NCBI GenBank assembly: GCA_021796115.1
Contig: JAJYOP010000017.1
Span: 1-39,871 of the forward strand
Direction: 5' to 3'
Source: a bacterium
GTDB taxonomy: Bacteria > Omnitrophota > Gorgyraeia > Duberdicusellales > 4484-171
Length of the DNA: 39,871 nucleotides
Each line of letters starts with the position of its first letter. The first letter of the stretch is position 1. Both the position numbers and the translations under genes were made by a program. The notes under the pieces are model-generated. The model searched no databases and was not told where the DNA came from. It saw only the letters and a list, made by a program, of their open reading frames with translations. Below, piece by piece: positions 25,954-36,894 of this stretch.

Positions 25954-26001
25954 AAAAAATGACGAAAAAATAAGCAATTTTTGGATTTCGAGTTTAGAGT
26001 T

Positions 26002-26967
26002 TTAAAACCAGCAAACTTGGTTTTTGCCGGACTGCTTTGCCTGATAAAGAGCTTTATCGGCAATCTCCATAAGGACATCGGCGTATAGCGTATTTTGCGG
26101 GAAAGAAGCAATGCCTATGCTTATCGTCACGCTTAAAACTTCATCGAACGCCCTAATCATTTTCTGGGAAACCTTGCCTCTGATTCTTTCGGCAGCAATT
26201 ATAGCTGCTGCCTTATCGGTTTCTGGCAGTATTACCGCAAACTCCTCCCCACCCAGGCGCGATACAGAATCTATTTCTCGGACATTCTCTTTTATAGCTT
26301 TTGCTATTTCTTTAAGTACTACATCCCCTACTAAATGGCCATATGTATCATTTATTTTTTTGAAATTGTCTATATCAATCATTACAAACGAAATATTCAA
26401 AGAAAATTTCTGCGCGCGGGAAAACTCTTCTAAAAGACGCATCATAAAATACCGGCGGTTATAACTCTCAGTAAGTGAGTCATATATTGAAAGCTGCTGG
26501 AATTTACCATAAAGATCTATTCTTTCCGTGCAGAGCCCCAATATTTTGCCAAGTACATTTTGATATCCGGCAATCTTCCTGGATTTTGTTTTTAAATAAA
26601 CGGCTTCTTCATCGCCTAGCGAAAAGCTGATATAATCATCCTCGTCAGAAGGCTTACGATATTCAATACTTTCCAGTTCACCGAGATATTTTATCTCTTC
26701 CGAAAAAACTTTGGCAAGGCGCTTTTTATCAAGTATGGGAGCGAGCTTACGCATCAAATCATAGAAGAAAAAATGCTCAAGGTTCTGCAATTCCAGGGCG
26801 TCTATTTTTTTGCGTAAAGGCGAAAGCTCTTCATGCAGAGTTGCAATCTTGTCAATCAGCTCTTTTTTTATTTTGCTGCCTTCGCTAAGAAACCTCTGTA
26901 ATAATTTAACCTCTAATACAGCAAATAAAAAAATATCCAAAATAATTATTATTATCCAATAGAGCAT
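26002..26967 (-). CDS. Diguanylate cyclase (GGDEF, GGEEF motif)
   Basis: DSLTESYNRRYFMMRL, DIDNFKKINDTYGHLVGD, REIDSVSRLGGEEFAVILPET. Confidence 0.95.
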   Translation of the reverse strand: MLYWIIIIILDIFLFAVLEVKLLQRFLSEGSKIKKELIDKIATLHEELSPLRKKIDALELQNLEHFFFYDLMRKLAPILDKKRLAKVFSEEIKYLGELESIEYRKPSDEDDYISFSLGDEEAVYLKTKSRKIAGYQNVLGKILGLCTERIDLYGKFQQLSIYDSLTESYNRRYFMMRLLEEFSRAQKFSLNISFVMIDIDNFKKINDTYGHLVGDVVLKEIAKAIKENVREIDSVSRLGGEEFAVILPETDKAAAIIAAERIRGKVSQKMIRAFDEVLSVTISIGIASFPQNTLYADVLMEIADKALYQAKQSGKNQVCWF

Positions 26968-28229
26968 AATCGGTTTTTGCCTTCCCGTTTTGCCTTATAC
27001 AAACGCACATCGGCCCGGCCAATTAAATCTATTTCATCGATTGCGTCTTCCGGATACAGCGCCGCCCCTATCGAAACTGTGAATTCTATATTTTTTCTGC
27101 GAAAATTGATTTTATCTTTCTGAACGCGCGAAATTATATTTTCTCCTGTTTTAACTAATTTTTCCTGGCTGCATTCAATAAGCGTAACAACAAATTCTTC
27201 GCCGCCAAATCTTGCGATTATGCCTTCATCCTCCGGTATGACACTAAGCAACACTTTTGACATTTGCTTAAGGACAATGTCGCCCACTATATGGCCATAG
27301 GTATCGTTTATATTTTTAAAATCATCTATATCTATCATCAGCGTTCCAAGGTGTGATTTCTTATATTTTGCCCTTTTGAGTTCTTCTTTGGTGCGCTTAA
27401 AAAAATAATCTTTGACAAAAAGCGAGGTTAACGAATCTTTTATAGCAAGTTCTTCGGCCTTTATAAAAAGATTCGCCCTCTCAAGTGCGACAGCTCCTAA
27501 ATCGCATATGTCGCGCAAATAGCGGGAATCATCCATGGAAAAGTATATCGGAGTTTTTGATTCGATACGGATGGCGCCAAGGATATTATCTCCTACCGAA
27601 ACAGGGCTTGCGATAAATGAACGGATTTTTCGCTCGTGAAAAGCAGTTACTTTATTGCAATCAAATCTGAAGTCTTTTAAGATATCTTCGATAAGTAATG
27701 ATTGGTTATGCCTGAGCAGCCACTTTTCGATTATACCCCCGGCTTTTTCTTTAATCACGCACTCCTCTTTCTTATAGGAAAGATTCAGCTGCAGCGAATT
27801 ATTAATAAGAGTAAAAAGCAGAATGTTATCAGTCAGGGGAAAGAGTTTTTGCGAAGCAAAAATGAGGTGATTTAAGACCTCTTCCGGTTTATATAATTCA
27901 AAAAGTTCGTTAGAAATATCAAAGAGTGAAGTTATCTTGTCATTTTTCAGGGGCAGGGTGTCAGAAATTTTCTTTTTTTCCGAAATATTCTGGGCTAAGA
28001 GGTTGACTTTCTCCTGTAGATTTTCGGATTCGCTGCGTAACCCGCGCGCCAAATTTAGTCTCAATTTATTAAATACAATAAATAATAGAAGGAACAACAA
28101 AAGAATGGGCAGAAAAAACAAAAATTTTATTTTGCCTATCAGTGTGGCACTTAAGGCGAGGGCAAGAAAAACGAGCAAATTTATAACCGAGATAAGGTTA
28201 TACAATGGTCGCTTCCGTAGAGACATCAA
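26952..28229 (-). CDS. GAF-GGDEF diguanylate cyclase
   Basis: TM segments, GAF domain, DSLTSLFVKDYFFKR, DIDDFKNINDTYGHIVGD, ARFGGEEFVVTL. Confidence 0.94.
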   Translation of the reverse strand: MMSLRKRPLYNLISVINLLVFLALALSATLIGKIKFLFFLPILLLFLLLFIVFNKLRLNLARGLRSESENLQEKVNLLAQNISEKKKISDTLPLKNDKITSLFDISNELFELYKPEEVLNHLIFASQKLFPLTDNILLFTLINNSLQLNLSYKKEECVIKEKAGGIIEKWLLRHNQSLLIEDILKDFRFDCNKVTAFHERKIRSFIASPVSVGDNILGAIRIESKTPIYFSMDDSRYLRDICDLGAVALERANLFIKAEELAIKDSLTSLFVKDYFFKRTKEELKRAKYKKSHLGTLMIDIDDFKNINDTYGHIVGDIVLKQMSKVLLSVIPEDEGIIARFGGEEFVVTLIECSQEKLVKTGENIISRVQKDKINFRRKNIEFTVSIGAALYPEDAIDEIDLIGRADVRLYKAKREGKNRLCSIG

Positions 28230-29301
28230 AAAAATGAACCCGCTTCATATCAAAAACAACTTCAATCATGCTTCCGATAGAGGGCATATTTGTAGCATCA
28301 ACTACGGCAACAAAAATGTGTTTGCCGGTTGACAAATATACATAGTTTTCCGAACCCATTGTTTCAAGGACATCGCAGGTTACAGCAACCGTATTTTCTG
28401 GTGTGGAGTTAGAGGCAAATAATTTATCATAAACATTTTCCGGCCTGAAGCCGCAGAAAACTTCTTTTTCTATATAATTATTGAGCTTAGGATACATTTC
28501 TTCGAGTATCCTTATTTTGAAATTGCCTTCATTAAAATACAGCCCGCCATTTTTCTTGATGATTTTGCCTTTCATGAAATTCATAGGAGGGGAACCGATA
28601 AAGCCGGCGACGAATTTATTGACCGGGTTGTTGTAAACATTGAGCGGGGTATCCAGTTGAAGAAGATTGCCATCCTTCATAACTGCGATACGGTCGCCAA
28701 GAGTCATAGCTTCGGTCTGGTCGTGGGTAACATAAATCATCGTCGTCTGGATTTTCAAATGCAATTTATGGATTTCGGTGCGCATCTGCACGCGAAGCTT
28801 TGCGTCGAGGTTACTAAGAGGTTCATCGAATAAAAATACAAGTGGTTTTCTGACAATCGCACGCCCTACAGCAACTCTCTGCCTTTCTCCGCCGGAGAGC
28901 TCACGCGGTTTTCTATTCAATAAGTGCGTGATGCTTAAAATCTGCGCGGCTTCTTTCACGCGTTTTTCGATGTCGATTTTGGAATAATTACGAAGTTTTA
29001 ACGCAAAAGCCATGTTTTCATAAACGTTCATATGCGGATAAAGCGCATAGTTTTGAAAAACCATGGCAATATTGCGGTCTTTGGCAGGTACGTTATTTAC
29101 CCATCTATCGGCGATATAAATATCGCCTTCGGTAGGAGATTCAAGGCCGGCAATCATCCTTAAAGTGGTTGACTTGCCGCAGCCTGAAGGGCCAAGTAAA
29201 ACAAGAAATTCCTTATTCTCAACGCCTAGGTTTACGTTTTTAACCGCTGCGGCATCGTTGTTGTAACGTTTAACCACATTTTTTAAACTTACTTGTGCCA
29301 T
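28198..29301 (-). CDS. ABC transporter ATP-binding protein (MsmX/UgpC/MalK type)
   Basis: LLGPSGCGKSTTLRMIAGLE, LSGGERQRVAVGRAIVRKP, VFLFDEPLSNLDAKLRVQMR, TOBE-like C-terminus. Confidence 0.96.
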   Translation of the reverse strand: MAQVSLKNVVKRYNNDAAAVKNVNLGVENKEFLVLLGPSGCGKSTTLRMIAGLESPTEGDIYIADRWVNNVPAKDRNIAMVFQNYALYPHMNVYENMAFALKLRNYSKIDIEKRVKEAAQILSITHLLNRKPRELSGGERQRVAVGRAIVRKPLVFLFDEPLSNLDAKLRVQMRTEIHKLHLKIQTTMIYVTHDQTEAMTLGDRIAVMKDGNLLQLDTPLNVYNNPVNKFVAGFIGSPPMNFMKGKIIKKNGGLYFNEGNFKIRILEEMYPKLNNYIEKEVFCGFRPENVYDKLFASNSTPENTVAVTCDVLETMGSENYVYLSTGKHIFVAVVDATNMPSIGSMIEVVFDMKRVHFFDVSTEATIV

Positions 29302-29350
29302 AGTTTTTTAAAATAATATTTTATAATTCTAATTTTTCAATACTCTTGTG

Positions 29351-30190
29351 TCAAGTTAAATAAAATAATAATTTCGATATCGTCGATTTTAAATCTTTTC
29401 TGCTTACAACTATATCAATAAGCCCATGCTCAAGATTAAATTCAGAAGTTTGAAAACCTTTAGGTAAATCCTGTTTTATAGTCTGTTTTATAACTCTTGG
29501 CCCGGTAAAACCTATTAATGCTCCTGGCTCGGCGACGATAACGTCACCGACTCCCGCAAAAGAAGCCATAACCCCAGCCATGGTCGGATGAGTAAGAACA
29601 GAAATAAACGGCAAGCGCGCCTCTTTTAAACGCGCAAGTGCTCCGCAAGTTTTTGCCATTTGCATAAGGCTTAATAATCCTTCATACATTCTGGCCCCTC
29701 CGCCGGAACCGGAAACAATTACAACTGGCAATTTTTTTTCAATTGCATATTCGATAAGACGCGCAATCTTTTCGCCAACCACAGAACCCATCGAACCCAT
29801 AATAAAACGGGAATCCGTCACGCCGAGAGCTATGGCTTTTTTATCTATTTTTGCCTCACCAACGATTATGGCATCCTTCAACCCCGTTGCTTCGGCGTCT
29901 TCTTTTAATTTCTCTTTATATGATTTTGGCCCGGAAAAATTAAGCGGATCAAGCGATTCCATATCTTTATGAAATTCCGTAAAACTATCAGAATCGGCAA
30001 GCAATTCTATCCTTTCCCAGCAAGTAAGAGAAAAATGATAATTGCATTTAGGGCAAACTTTTAAACTATCTTGTAATATTTTATTAAAAATCAGGTGGGA
30101 ACAGCTTGGGCACTTGCTCCAAAGCCCGTCAGGTATTTCTTTTTTTCTCTTGGCTAAAGTATAACGAAAAGGTTTTTTGAAAATTCTCAT
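29351..30190 (-). CDS. accD: Acetyl-CoA carboxylase carboxyltransferase subunit beta
   Basis: CPSCSHLIFNKILQDSLKVCPKCNYHF zinc finger; VIVSGSGGGARMYEGLLSLMQMAKT. Confidence 0.97.
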   Translation of the reverse strand: MRIFKKPFRYTLAKRKKEIPDGLWSKCPSCSHLIFNKILQDSLKVCPKCNYHFSLTCWERIELLADSDSFTEFHKDMESLDPLNFSGPKSYKEKLKEDAEATGLKDAIIVGEAKIDKKAIALGVTDSRFIMGSMGSVVGEKIARLIEYAIEKKLPVVIVSGSGGGARMYEGLLSLMQMAKTCGALARLKEARLPFISVLTHPTMAGVMASFAGVGDVIVAEPGALIGFTGPRVIKQTIKQDLPKGFQTSEFNLEHGLIDIVVSRKDLKSTISKLLFYLT

Positions 30191-30201
30191 AGCTTAAATA
30201 C

Positions 30202-31407
30202 TTAAATAGCAAACCTGCGCATTAACATTCCACTATAAACTTTGGGATAAAAATAAGTGGATTTTTGCGGCAGGCGATAACCTTTATTGGCGATATCAAA
30301 AACTGCCTCCAAACTCACCGGCTTTAATATAAAGGCTGCCCTGGATTTCCCGGCAAACTTTCGGGCCTCCTTCAAATTATGCGTATATTCGATACTGCCT
30401 TTTATTTTAACTATATTAAAAATGAGCTCATGAAGCAAATAGGTATCAAGATTCTTGTAGACCGAATCTTTAAAAAGTTTATCGAGAATTTTTTTCTCCT
30501 TTAATTTAAATAAGTAAACTTTACCATTGAGGCAGACTCCAAAGGCAAAATTGTTTTCTTTTTTTAGTTTTTTCTCCAGGATATTTATGTTTTTTACCTC
30601 CTGTATGCGAAAAATTTCTTTCATTTTATCGGAAAAAAGAGTGCTACTATCTTCCAAGCATGCTACTCTGTGCGTCGGAAGTATCACCAAGCCGTCCTGG
30701 GCATCGGTGAAATAGGCGAGAAGATAGTTAAGATTTTCGAAACGGCCTTTGTTGTTTTGGTAGTAATCGTAGGAAACTTCGAAACGGTGATGACCGTCAG
30801 CAATGGTAAGATTATTGCCTTCGATTTCCTGGCAAAGTTTCTTTATCGTATTTTTATCGTTGATTTTCCATACTTTATTATCGTTGCCGTCAAGATCTTT
30901 AAACCTCTCGAAAGGTTTCATTCGTAAATAAGAATTATAAATGCTGTGAAAATATTTTAATCGCTTTGGAACCATGACAAATATCGGGCTTAAGTTCGCC
31001 TCGACTTCACGTATCATCTTTTTTCTGTCTTCCTTCGGCGCGCTTAAAGTATACTCGTGAGGAAAAACCACGTCCTTTTTATCCATATTGAGCAATCCAA
31101 GGATTCCGAAACGCTTGTATTTTTTACCGGAAACCTTAAATGCCTGCTCGTAAAGATAAAGGCATTCCTCATCGTCATCTATGAGTATTCTATCCGCAAT
31201 CCATTTGCGAAGCCTTGAGCCCGTTTCTTTATAATTGTTATTGTCGGCAAGAAGAATGTTTGAAAAGTTATATGGCGATTTTTTTCTCAAAAGTGCGAGT
31301 TGTTTTTTGCTGATTACATCGTAAGGCGGGCTTGCAACTTGGGAAAGATTTTTGATAACCGACGGATTATAGTAAGTAGCCCTAAAGCTTTTTATTAGAT
31401 TTGGCAT
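30202..31407 (-). CDS. DUF1015 family protein
   Basis: PPYDVISKKQLALLRKKSPYNFSNI, LTIADGHHRFEVSYDYYQ. Confidence 0.92.
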   Translation of the reverse strand: MPNLIKSFRATYYNPSVIKNLSQVASPPYDVISKKQLALLRKKSPYNFSNILLADNNNYKETGSRLRKWIADRILIDDDEECLYLYEQAFKVSGKKYKRFGILGLLNMDKKDVVFPHEYTLSAPKEDRKKMIREVEANLSPIFVMVPKRLKYFHSIYNSYLRMKPFERFKDLDGNDNKVWKINDKNTIKKLCQEIEGNNLTIADGHHRFEVSYDYYQNNKGRFENLNYLLAYFTDAQDGLVILPTHRVACLEDSSTLFSDKMKEIFRIQEVKNINILEKKLKKENNFAFGVCLNGKVYLFKLKEKKILDKLFKDSVYKNLDTYLLHELIFNIVKIKGSIEYTHNLKEARKFAGKSRAAFILKPVSLEAVFDIANKGYRLPQKSTYFYPKVYSGMLMRRFAI

Positions 31408-31417
31408 TTGCGTTTAT

Positions 31418-31486
31418 TAAGGGTACGGGGTTAAGGGTAAAGGGTACAGTTTTGAACTGTACCCTGCACCCTGAACTCTGAACTCT
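31418..31486. repeat. Word-hairpin repeat L8 (word AGGGTAnnG)
   Basis: AAGGGTACGGGGTTAAGGGTAAAGGGTACAGTTTTGAACTGTACCCTGCACCCTGAACTCTGAACTC. Confidence 0.85.
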
Positions 31487-31722
31487 TATTTTTTATTGCA
31501 GGTTTTGCTCTTAGGACAATTGCAGGACTCCCTTCGGTCGCCTTTCTTGTAGTCAGTCTCGTAAAATCCGCTGCCCTTAAAAATAATCCCTGAACCTGAG
31601 CCAATTTTCTTTTTTCCGCGGCCTTTGCATTTCGGACATTCTCTTGGAGAATTGTCGCTTATCTTATGAAAAACCTCAAAATGGTGTCCGCATTTCTGAC
31701 ACTCATAATCATATGTTGGCAT
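31486..31722 (-). CDS. FmdB-type zinc ribbon protein
   Basis: MPTYDYECQKCGHHFEVFHKISD...CPKCKGRGKKKIGSGSGIIFKGSGFYETDYK. Confidence 0.96.
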   Translation of the reverse strand: MPTYDYECQKCGHHFEVFHKISDNSPRECPKCKGRGKKKIGSGSGIIFKGSGFYETDYKKGDRRESCNCPKSKTCNKK

Positions 31723-31723
31723 A

Positions 31724-32836
31724 TTACACGCTCTCCCCTCTAAGTTTAGCTAATTCTATAAGAAGATTCTTCTCGCGTAAAGATAATTTTTTAGGAATTT
31801 CTATCCCTACCTCTACCAGTTGGTCGCCGACTCTTTTAGTACGTAAATTTACCATTCCCTTCCCTCTTAAGCGAAAAATCGTATTTGGCTGTGTACCAGC
31901 CGGGACATTCATCTTAACATCACCAAATAAAGTAGGCACCTCAACCTCTGCGCCGAGCATTGCTTTAAATATACTTACAGTTATCTTGCATTTGACGTCA
32001 TCGCCTTCTCTTTCGAATTTTGGATGCGGTTTTACATTAATATGCAGATACAAATCCCCAAAGCCACCGTCACCATAATTACCTTCCTCTTTTAAACGTA
32101 ATATTGAGCCGGTATCTACGCCCTGCGGGATAGTTACTTTAACTTGCTTTCTTACTTTTATTCTGCCTTCGCCGGAACATTTATTGCAACGGTTTTTTAT
32201 AATTGCGCCTTCGCCTCTGCATGAAGGGCAGGTTTGCGAAAAACTTATAAATCCCATGCCGCTCGAAACAGTTCCTCTGCCGCGGCAAGTGGGACAGGTT
32301 TCTTTTTTTGAACCGGGCTGCGCACCGGTTCCTTTGCATTGAGGGCAATTTTCATAATGGTAGAAAGAGATTTCTTTTTCTGTACCCAAGGCGGCTTCTT
32401 CAAGAGTTACGGACATCTCAAGATGAGCATCTTCGCCGTGGCGCCGGCGTGAAGTGCGGCCATAGCCTGCGCCTGCGCCAAAATCTTCAAAGCCAAAACC
32501 AGAAAATAATTCTTCGAATATACTTCCGAGATCGCCTCTTCCTCTAAACATTTCGGAAAAATCAGCGCCTTTGAAAATATCCTCGGTTGAATAACGGGAG
32601 TCAACCCCGGCATGGCCATAATTGTCGTAAAGTTCTTTTTTCTTGGGATCGCTTAAAACAGCATAGGCTTCGGAAAGCTCTTTGAATTTTTCCTCGGCTT
32701 CTTTCTTTTTATCTTGCGGCACGCGGTCAGGATGGTATTGCATAACTAGCTGCCGGTATGCCCGCTTAATCTCTTCTACAGAAGCACCTTTTTTAATGCC
32801 CAATATTTCGTAATAATCTCGTTGCGTACTCATCAT
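31724..32836 (-). CDS. dnaJ: Chaperone DnaJ
   Basis: J domain (HPD) plus four CxxCxGxG zinc repeats. Confidence 0.98.
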   Translation of the reverse strand: MMSTQRDYYEILGIKKGASVEEIKRAYRQLVMQYHPDRVPQDKKKEAEEKFKELSEAYAVLSDPKKKELYDNYGHAGVDSRYSTEDIFKGADFSEMFRGRGDLGSIFEELFSGFGFEDFGAGAGYGRTSRRRHGEDAHLEMSVTLEEAALGTEKEISFYHYENCPQCKGTGAQPGSKKETCPTCRGRGTVSSGMGFISFSQTCPSCRGEGAIIKNRCNKCSGEGRIKVRKQVKVTIPQGVDTGSILRLKEEGNYGDGGFGDLYLHINVKPHPKFEREGDDVKCKITVSIFKAMLGAEVEVPTLFGDVKMNVPAGTQPNTIFRLRGKGMVNLRTKRVGDQLVEVGIEIPKKLSLREKNLLIELAKLRGESV

Positions 32837-32845
32837 GTTTAGTCC

Positions 32846-32916
32846 CTAGTCGACAGTCCATAGTCCATAGCTCAAAACTGCTGACTGTGGTCTATGGATT
32901 GTGGACTATCAGCTAT
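32846..32916. repeat. Word-hairpin repeat L9 (word AGTCCATAGTCC)
   Basis: CGACAGTCCATAGTCCATAGCTCAAAACTGCTGACTGTGGTCTATGGATTGTGGACTATCAGC. Confidence 0.83.
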
Positions 32917-34828
32917 TTTTGTCTTTTTCTTCCTTAAAGTCTGCGTCGATAATATCTTCCTTTTTCCCTTTCGGCTCTTCCTCTTGCGCCTGCTCCTGGC
33001 CTGTGCCCTGCTGTTCGCCGCCGGCCTGCTGCTGTTTCTGCGCAGATTGTTTATAAATTTCTTCGGCTAATTTGTGCGCGGCCTTGGTTAAATCTTCCAT
33101 GCCGCTTTTTACCCTGTTCACATTCTTATCTTTAATCGCAGATTTTAAATCATTGATTTTGGCTTCAATGTTTGCCCGTTCTTCCTGGCTGATTTTATCG
33201 CCGTAATCTTTGAGCGATTTTTCCGTGCTATAAACCAGCTGGTCAGCCTGGTTGATTACTTCGACTTCTTCTTTTTTCTTGGCATCTTCCGAAGCAAATT
33301 TTTCCGCGTCGTGGACCATTTTATCGATTTCTTCCTTGGAAAGTTTTTTTGGGGCTGTAATTTTTATTGACTGCTCCTTGCCTGTGCCAAGGTCTTTTGC
33401 CGAAACATGGACGATACCGTTTGCGTCGATATCAAACGAAACCTCAACCTGCGGCACGCCTCTTGGCGCTGCGGGTATACCAACTAAATCAAACCTGCCG
33501 AGCTCCACATTTCCTTCGGCATCCGCCATCGACCGTTCACCCTGGATTACACGAATAGTAACTGCGGTCTGATTATCTGCTGCGGTTGAAAAAATCTGCG
33601 ATTTTCTTGTGGGGATAGTTGTGTTTCTTTCGATAAGTTTCGTATTTACGCCGCCAAGAGTTTCGATGCCAAGCGAAAGCGGAGTTACATCAAGAAGCAA
33701 AACATCTTTGACGTCTCCCTTTATAATTGCCGCCTGGACTGCAGCGCCCATGGCAACGCATTCCATCGGGTCAATACCGCGTTCGATTTTTTTACCAAAA
33801 TAATCTTCGACGAATTTTTGCACAATCGGCATTCTTGTCGGGCCGCCGACCATAATTATCTTATCGACGCCTTTGTCGCCGAAAGCTACGCCTTCTTTTT
33901 CAAAGGCGCTCTTGGCATCTTTAAGCGCATTCTCTAAAGGCTTACGGCAGCGCTCAACAATCGGGCCAATCAGTTCTTCAAGCTTTGCGCGATTAATCGT
34001 CATGGTTAAATGCTTGGGGCCGGAGCTGTCTGCAGTAATAAAAGGTAAGTTAATATCGGTTGTCAAGGTGCTTGAAAGTTCAACTTTAGCTTTTTCTGCA
34101 GCTTCACGTACTCTTTGAATCGCCATTTTATCATTCTTTAAATCTATTCCGGTGTCGCGCTTGAATTCTTTGACGATGTAGTCAATCAACACATTATCCA
34201 TATCGGTTCCGCCAAGCTGAGTATCGCCGTTTGTCGCCATAACCTTGAAGCCGCCCTCTTTCCACATTTCCATGATTGTAACGTCAAGGGTTCCGCCGCC
34301 AAAGTCAAAGACAAGAATTTTTAATTCTTTTCCGGCTTTCTCTAAACCATAAGCAAGGCAGGCAGCCGTAGGTTCATTTATGATTCTTAACACCTTTAAG
34401 CCGGCAATTTCTCCCGCATCTTTCGTTGCCTGGCGTTGGTTATCGTCAAAATAAGCCGGACAGGTTATGACAGCCTCTTCAATTTTATCTCCAAGGTAAG
34501 CTTCTGCGTCTTGCTTAATTTTCTGCAGAATAAAAGCAGATATCTGCTGTGGTGTATACTCTTTGCCATGTACTTTGAATTTATAATCTGTTCCCATTTT
34601 GCGTTTTGCCGCAAAAATTGTTCCTTCAGGATTGATTGACGCCTGCCGCTTTGCCGGCTCGCCCACCAGGCGTTGTCCGTCTTTGGTAAAAGCAACAAAA
34701 GAAGGAAAGGCTTTCCCTGATGCGACTCCTGCCCCTTCGGCAGAAGGAATAATGACCGGCCTGTCGCCTTCCATGACCGATGCCGCTGAATTTGAAGTTC
34801 CTAAATCGATTCCGATTACTCTTGCCAT
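32909..34828 (-). CDS. dnaK: Chaperone DnaK (Hsp70)
   Basis: [30 protein letters not shown]-terminal [14 protein letters not shown]. Confidence 0.99.
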   Translation of the reverse strand: MARVIGIDLGTSNSAASVMEGDRPVIIPSAEGAGVASGKAFPSFVAFTKDGQRLVGEPAKRQASINPEGTIFAAKRKMGTDYKFKVHGKEYTPQQISAFILQKIKQDAEAYLGDKIEEAVITCPAYFDDNQRQATKDAGEIAGLKVLRIINEPTAACLAYGLEKAGKELKILVFDFGGGTLDVTIMEMWKEGGFKVMATNGDTQLGGTDMDNVLIDYIVKEFKRDTGIDLKNDKMAIQRVREAAEKAKVELSSTLTTDINLPFITADSSGPKHLTMTINRAKLEELIGPIVERCRKPLENALKDAKSAFEKEGVAFGDKGVDKIIMVGGPTRMPIVQKFVEDYFGKKIERGIDPMECVAMGAAVQAAIIKGDVKDVLLLDVTPLSLGIETLGGVNTKLIERNTTIPTRKSQIFSTAADNQTAVTIRVIQGERSMADAEGNVELGRFDLVGIPAAPRGVPQVEVSFDIDANGIVHVSAKDLGTGKEQSIKITAPKKLSKEEIDKMVHDAEKFASEDAKKKEEVEVINQADQLVYSTEKSLKDYGDKISQEERANIEAKINDLKSAIKDKNVNRVKSGMEDLTKAAHKLAEEIYKQSAQKQQQAGGEQQGTGQEQAQEEEPKGKKEDIIDADFKEEKDKNS

Positions 34829-34848
34829 AGTGACCTCCTCATTTTATC

Positions 34849-34912
34849 GAAGGACAAAAGACGAAGGATGAAGGACAATGTTTATTTTTTATCGTCCTTC
34901 GTCTCTCGCCCA
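34849..34912. repeat. Word-hairpin repeat L10 (word GGACGAAGGATGA)
   Basis: GAAGGACAAAAGACGAAGGATGAAGGACAATG...ATCGTCCTTCGTCTCTCGCCC. Confidence 0.75.
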
Positions 34913-35487
34913 TCATCATCCATAACTCCATCTTCTGGTTTCTGTTCTTTAGTCTCCGGTTTCTTGCTTATTCCGACAATTACTCTCGCCGGCCTTAATA
35001 GTTTATCCTCCAATAAATAACCTTTTTGAATTTCTTCTAAAACAACGGGTTTATCCATATGTTCGTTTACTTCTTTAGTCGCGATTACTTCATGCAAATG
35101 CGGGTCAAATGGTTTACCCAGGCACGCGATTTGCCTTAATCCTTGTTTTTTAAGAATGCTTAGGAAATTATTGTAAGCCATCTCAAGGCCTTTGATTATT
35201 TCTTCGATATTGCCGTGCTCTTTTACCATCTTCAGCGCCTGTTCATCTTCATCAAGCACAATCAAAAGTTCTCTGAGCAGCGAAGAATTGGAAAATTTTA
35301 TCAGGTCCTGCCTTTCCCTGTCCCAGCGCTTTTGCGCATTGGAAAAGTCAGCGCAGGCGCGCAGGTATTTATCCTGCAAAATATTACAAGCTTTTTCCAG
35401 AGATGTGACTTCCTCAGGTGCGGCTTCTTTTTTCTCTTCCTTTACCGGCTCTTCTTTTGGTTTATTATTATTTGTTTTATCGTTCAT
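34882..35487 (-). CDS. grpE: Nucleotide exchange factor GrpE
   Basis: Operon position; YLRACADFSNAQKRWDRE...PFDPHLHEVI...GYLLEDKLLRPARVIVG. Confidence 0.96.
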   Translation of the reverse strand: MNDKTNNNKPKEEPVKEEKKEAAPEEVTSLEKACNILQDKYLRACADFSNAQKRWDRERQDLIKFSNSSLLRELLIVLDEDEQALKMVKEHGNIEEIIKGLEMAYNNFLSILKKQGLRQIACLGKPFDPHLHEVIATKEVNEHMDKPVVLEEIQKGYLLEDKLLRPARVIVGISKKPETKEQKPEDGVMDDDGRETKDDKK

Positions 35488-36221
35488 ATATTACCTTCGA
35501 TGATCTCTTCGAACTGTTTCTTTATGGAACAGAGACAGGAAACCGCTTTCATATAATCCATTCTCATCGGCCCAAGCAATGCAAGCACATAAGCAATGTC
35601 TTTTTCTCCGGAACCGGAGACCACCAAAGAGCAATCGGAAATTTCTTCAAAACCAATTTCATCGCCGATAAGAATTTTTACCTGTTCATTGAAATAATGG
35701 AGCAGAAGCTCTTCCAGTTTATTTATTTTTACTTCAAGCGCATAAAAAACGTTTTTAAGCTTTTTTATGTCTTCGAATTCCGGCTGTTCCAGCATGAAGC
35801 GTGTGCCGCGGGAAAATAATTTATGGCCCTTACCGGAAATTGCAAGAAAAGATGCGTATCCAGAATTTTCCGAAAGCACATCCAAGGCTTTATCAATGAT
35901 TTGTTCGCCGCCTGAGCTAGTATCGTGCAAATCTAATCCTAAATCGCGGTTATCAATCATTTCCTCGCGTTTCAGGTGCTCAACATAATGCTTAAAACCT
36001 TTTTTTGTCGGGATACGTCCGGAAGAAGTATGGATATGTGAAAGCAAACCTTTCTCCTCAAGAGTTTCCATAACATTGCGTATGGTTGCCGATGAATAGG
36101 GCAGATTATATTTTTGGCAAAGATGGCTGGAGCTTACTGGATTTGTTTCTTTAATATAGGCCTCAACAATTAAATCCAGTATTACATCTTCTCTTTCTTT
36201 TACATCTATAAGTTTTGTCAT
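35484..36221 (-). CDS. hrcA: Heat-inducible transcription repressor HrcA
   Basis: VSSSHLCQKYNLPYSSATIRNVMETLEEKGLLSHIHTSSGRIPTKKGFKHYV; CIRCE upstream. Confidence 0.97.
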   Translation of the reverse strand: MTKLIDVKEREDVILDLIVEAYIKETNPVSSSHLCQKYNLPYSSATIRNVMETLEEKGLLSHIHTSSGRIPTKKGFKHYVEHLKREEMIDNRDLGLDLHDTSSGGEQIIDKALDVLSENSGYASFLAISGKGHKLFSRGTRFMLEQPEFEDIKKLKNVFYALEVKINKLEELLLHYFNEQVKILIGDEIGFEEISDCSLVVSGSGEKDIAYVLALLGPMRMDYMKAVSCLCSIKKQFEEIIEGNI

Positions 36222-36238
36222 ATATGTTGTTTTCGTCA

Positions 36239-36337
36239 TTCGGTTGCGGTTACGCAACTTGTTTCGTTTATCGTCTTATGTTATACGTTTTACGCAACCG
36301 ATACGAGGCATCACAACCGCAACCGGTTAACGCAACC
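36239..36337. repeat. Word-hairpin repeat L11 (word GGTTGCGGTTACGCAAC)
   Basis: TTCGGTTGCGGTTACGCAACTTG...TTACGCAACCG...CACAACCGCAACCGGTTAACGCAACC. Confidence 0.75.
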
Positions 36338-36346
36338 TTTTATTAA

Positions 36347-36373
36347 TTAGCACTCTCGATAAACGAGTGCTAA
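36347..36373. promoter_or_regulatory. CIRCE operator (HrcA binding site)
   Basis: TTAGCACTC-TCGATAAAC-GAGTGCTAA, exact TTAGCACTC-N9-GAGTGCTAA. Confidence 0.98.
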
Positions 36374-36479
36374 AGATATTAACACACAAACAATTTAGCG
36401 TCAAGAACAAGAAACTGTAGTTGGTAGTTGGTAGTCCCTCGAACCATCCCGGGCCTGTCGAAGGGTTGCAAATTACTGA

Positions 36480-36815
36480 TTACCCTTCTTGAGATTTACG
36501 CTGCAAATGCGCTTCAACTTTATATTTAAGCCTGTCTAACTGTTTGCTGAGCGCAGAAAAAGTGCTGTTTATGGCACTGGAGGCTCGTTTATCTTTTTCG
36601 CCTGCCCTTAAAACATGCTGGGGAAGGTAGATGTGGGCGTTACAAGTATATTCCTCTCTGTGCGGGCTTTTCTCAAGAGTAACCGCCACATGTATCGGAT
36701 CTTCTTTGCGGAAAATTTTCACTCTTTTCTCTATCTTTTCAAGGTCTTTGTCGATGACGTTTTGCAAAAATTCACTATTTTCAAGATTTTTAAAAGAAAC
36801 ATCCACTCGCATCAA
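36480..36815 (-). CDS. hpf: Ribosome hibernation promoting factor, short form
   Basis: MRVDVSFKNLENSEFLQNVIDKDLEKIEK...HVAVTLEKS...VLRAGEKDKRASSAINSTFSALSKQLDRLK. Confidence 0.9.
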   Translation of the reverse strand: MMRVDVSFKNLENSEFLQNVIDKDLEKIEKRVKIFRKEDPIHVAVTLEKSPHREEYTCNAHIYLPQHVLRAGEKDKRASSAINSTFSALSKQLDRLKYKVEAHLQRKSQEG

Positions 36816-36834
36816 TCCTCCTTCATTACACCAG

Positions 36835-36888
36835 TAACACGTATCAGGTAACAGGTTCTGACGTGATACGTGTTACGTGCGGCTTGAT
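36835..36888. repeat. Word-hairpin repeat L12 (word GTAACACGTATCA)
   Basis: GTAACACGTATCAGGTAACAGGTTCTGACGTGATACGTGTTACGTGCGG. Confidence 0.8.
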
Positions 36889-36894
36889 ACTATT

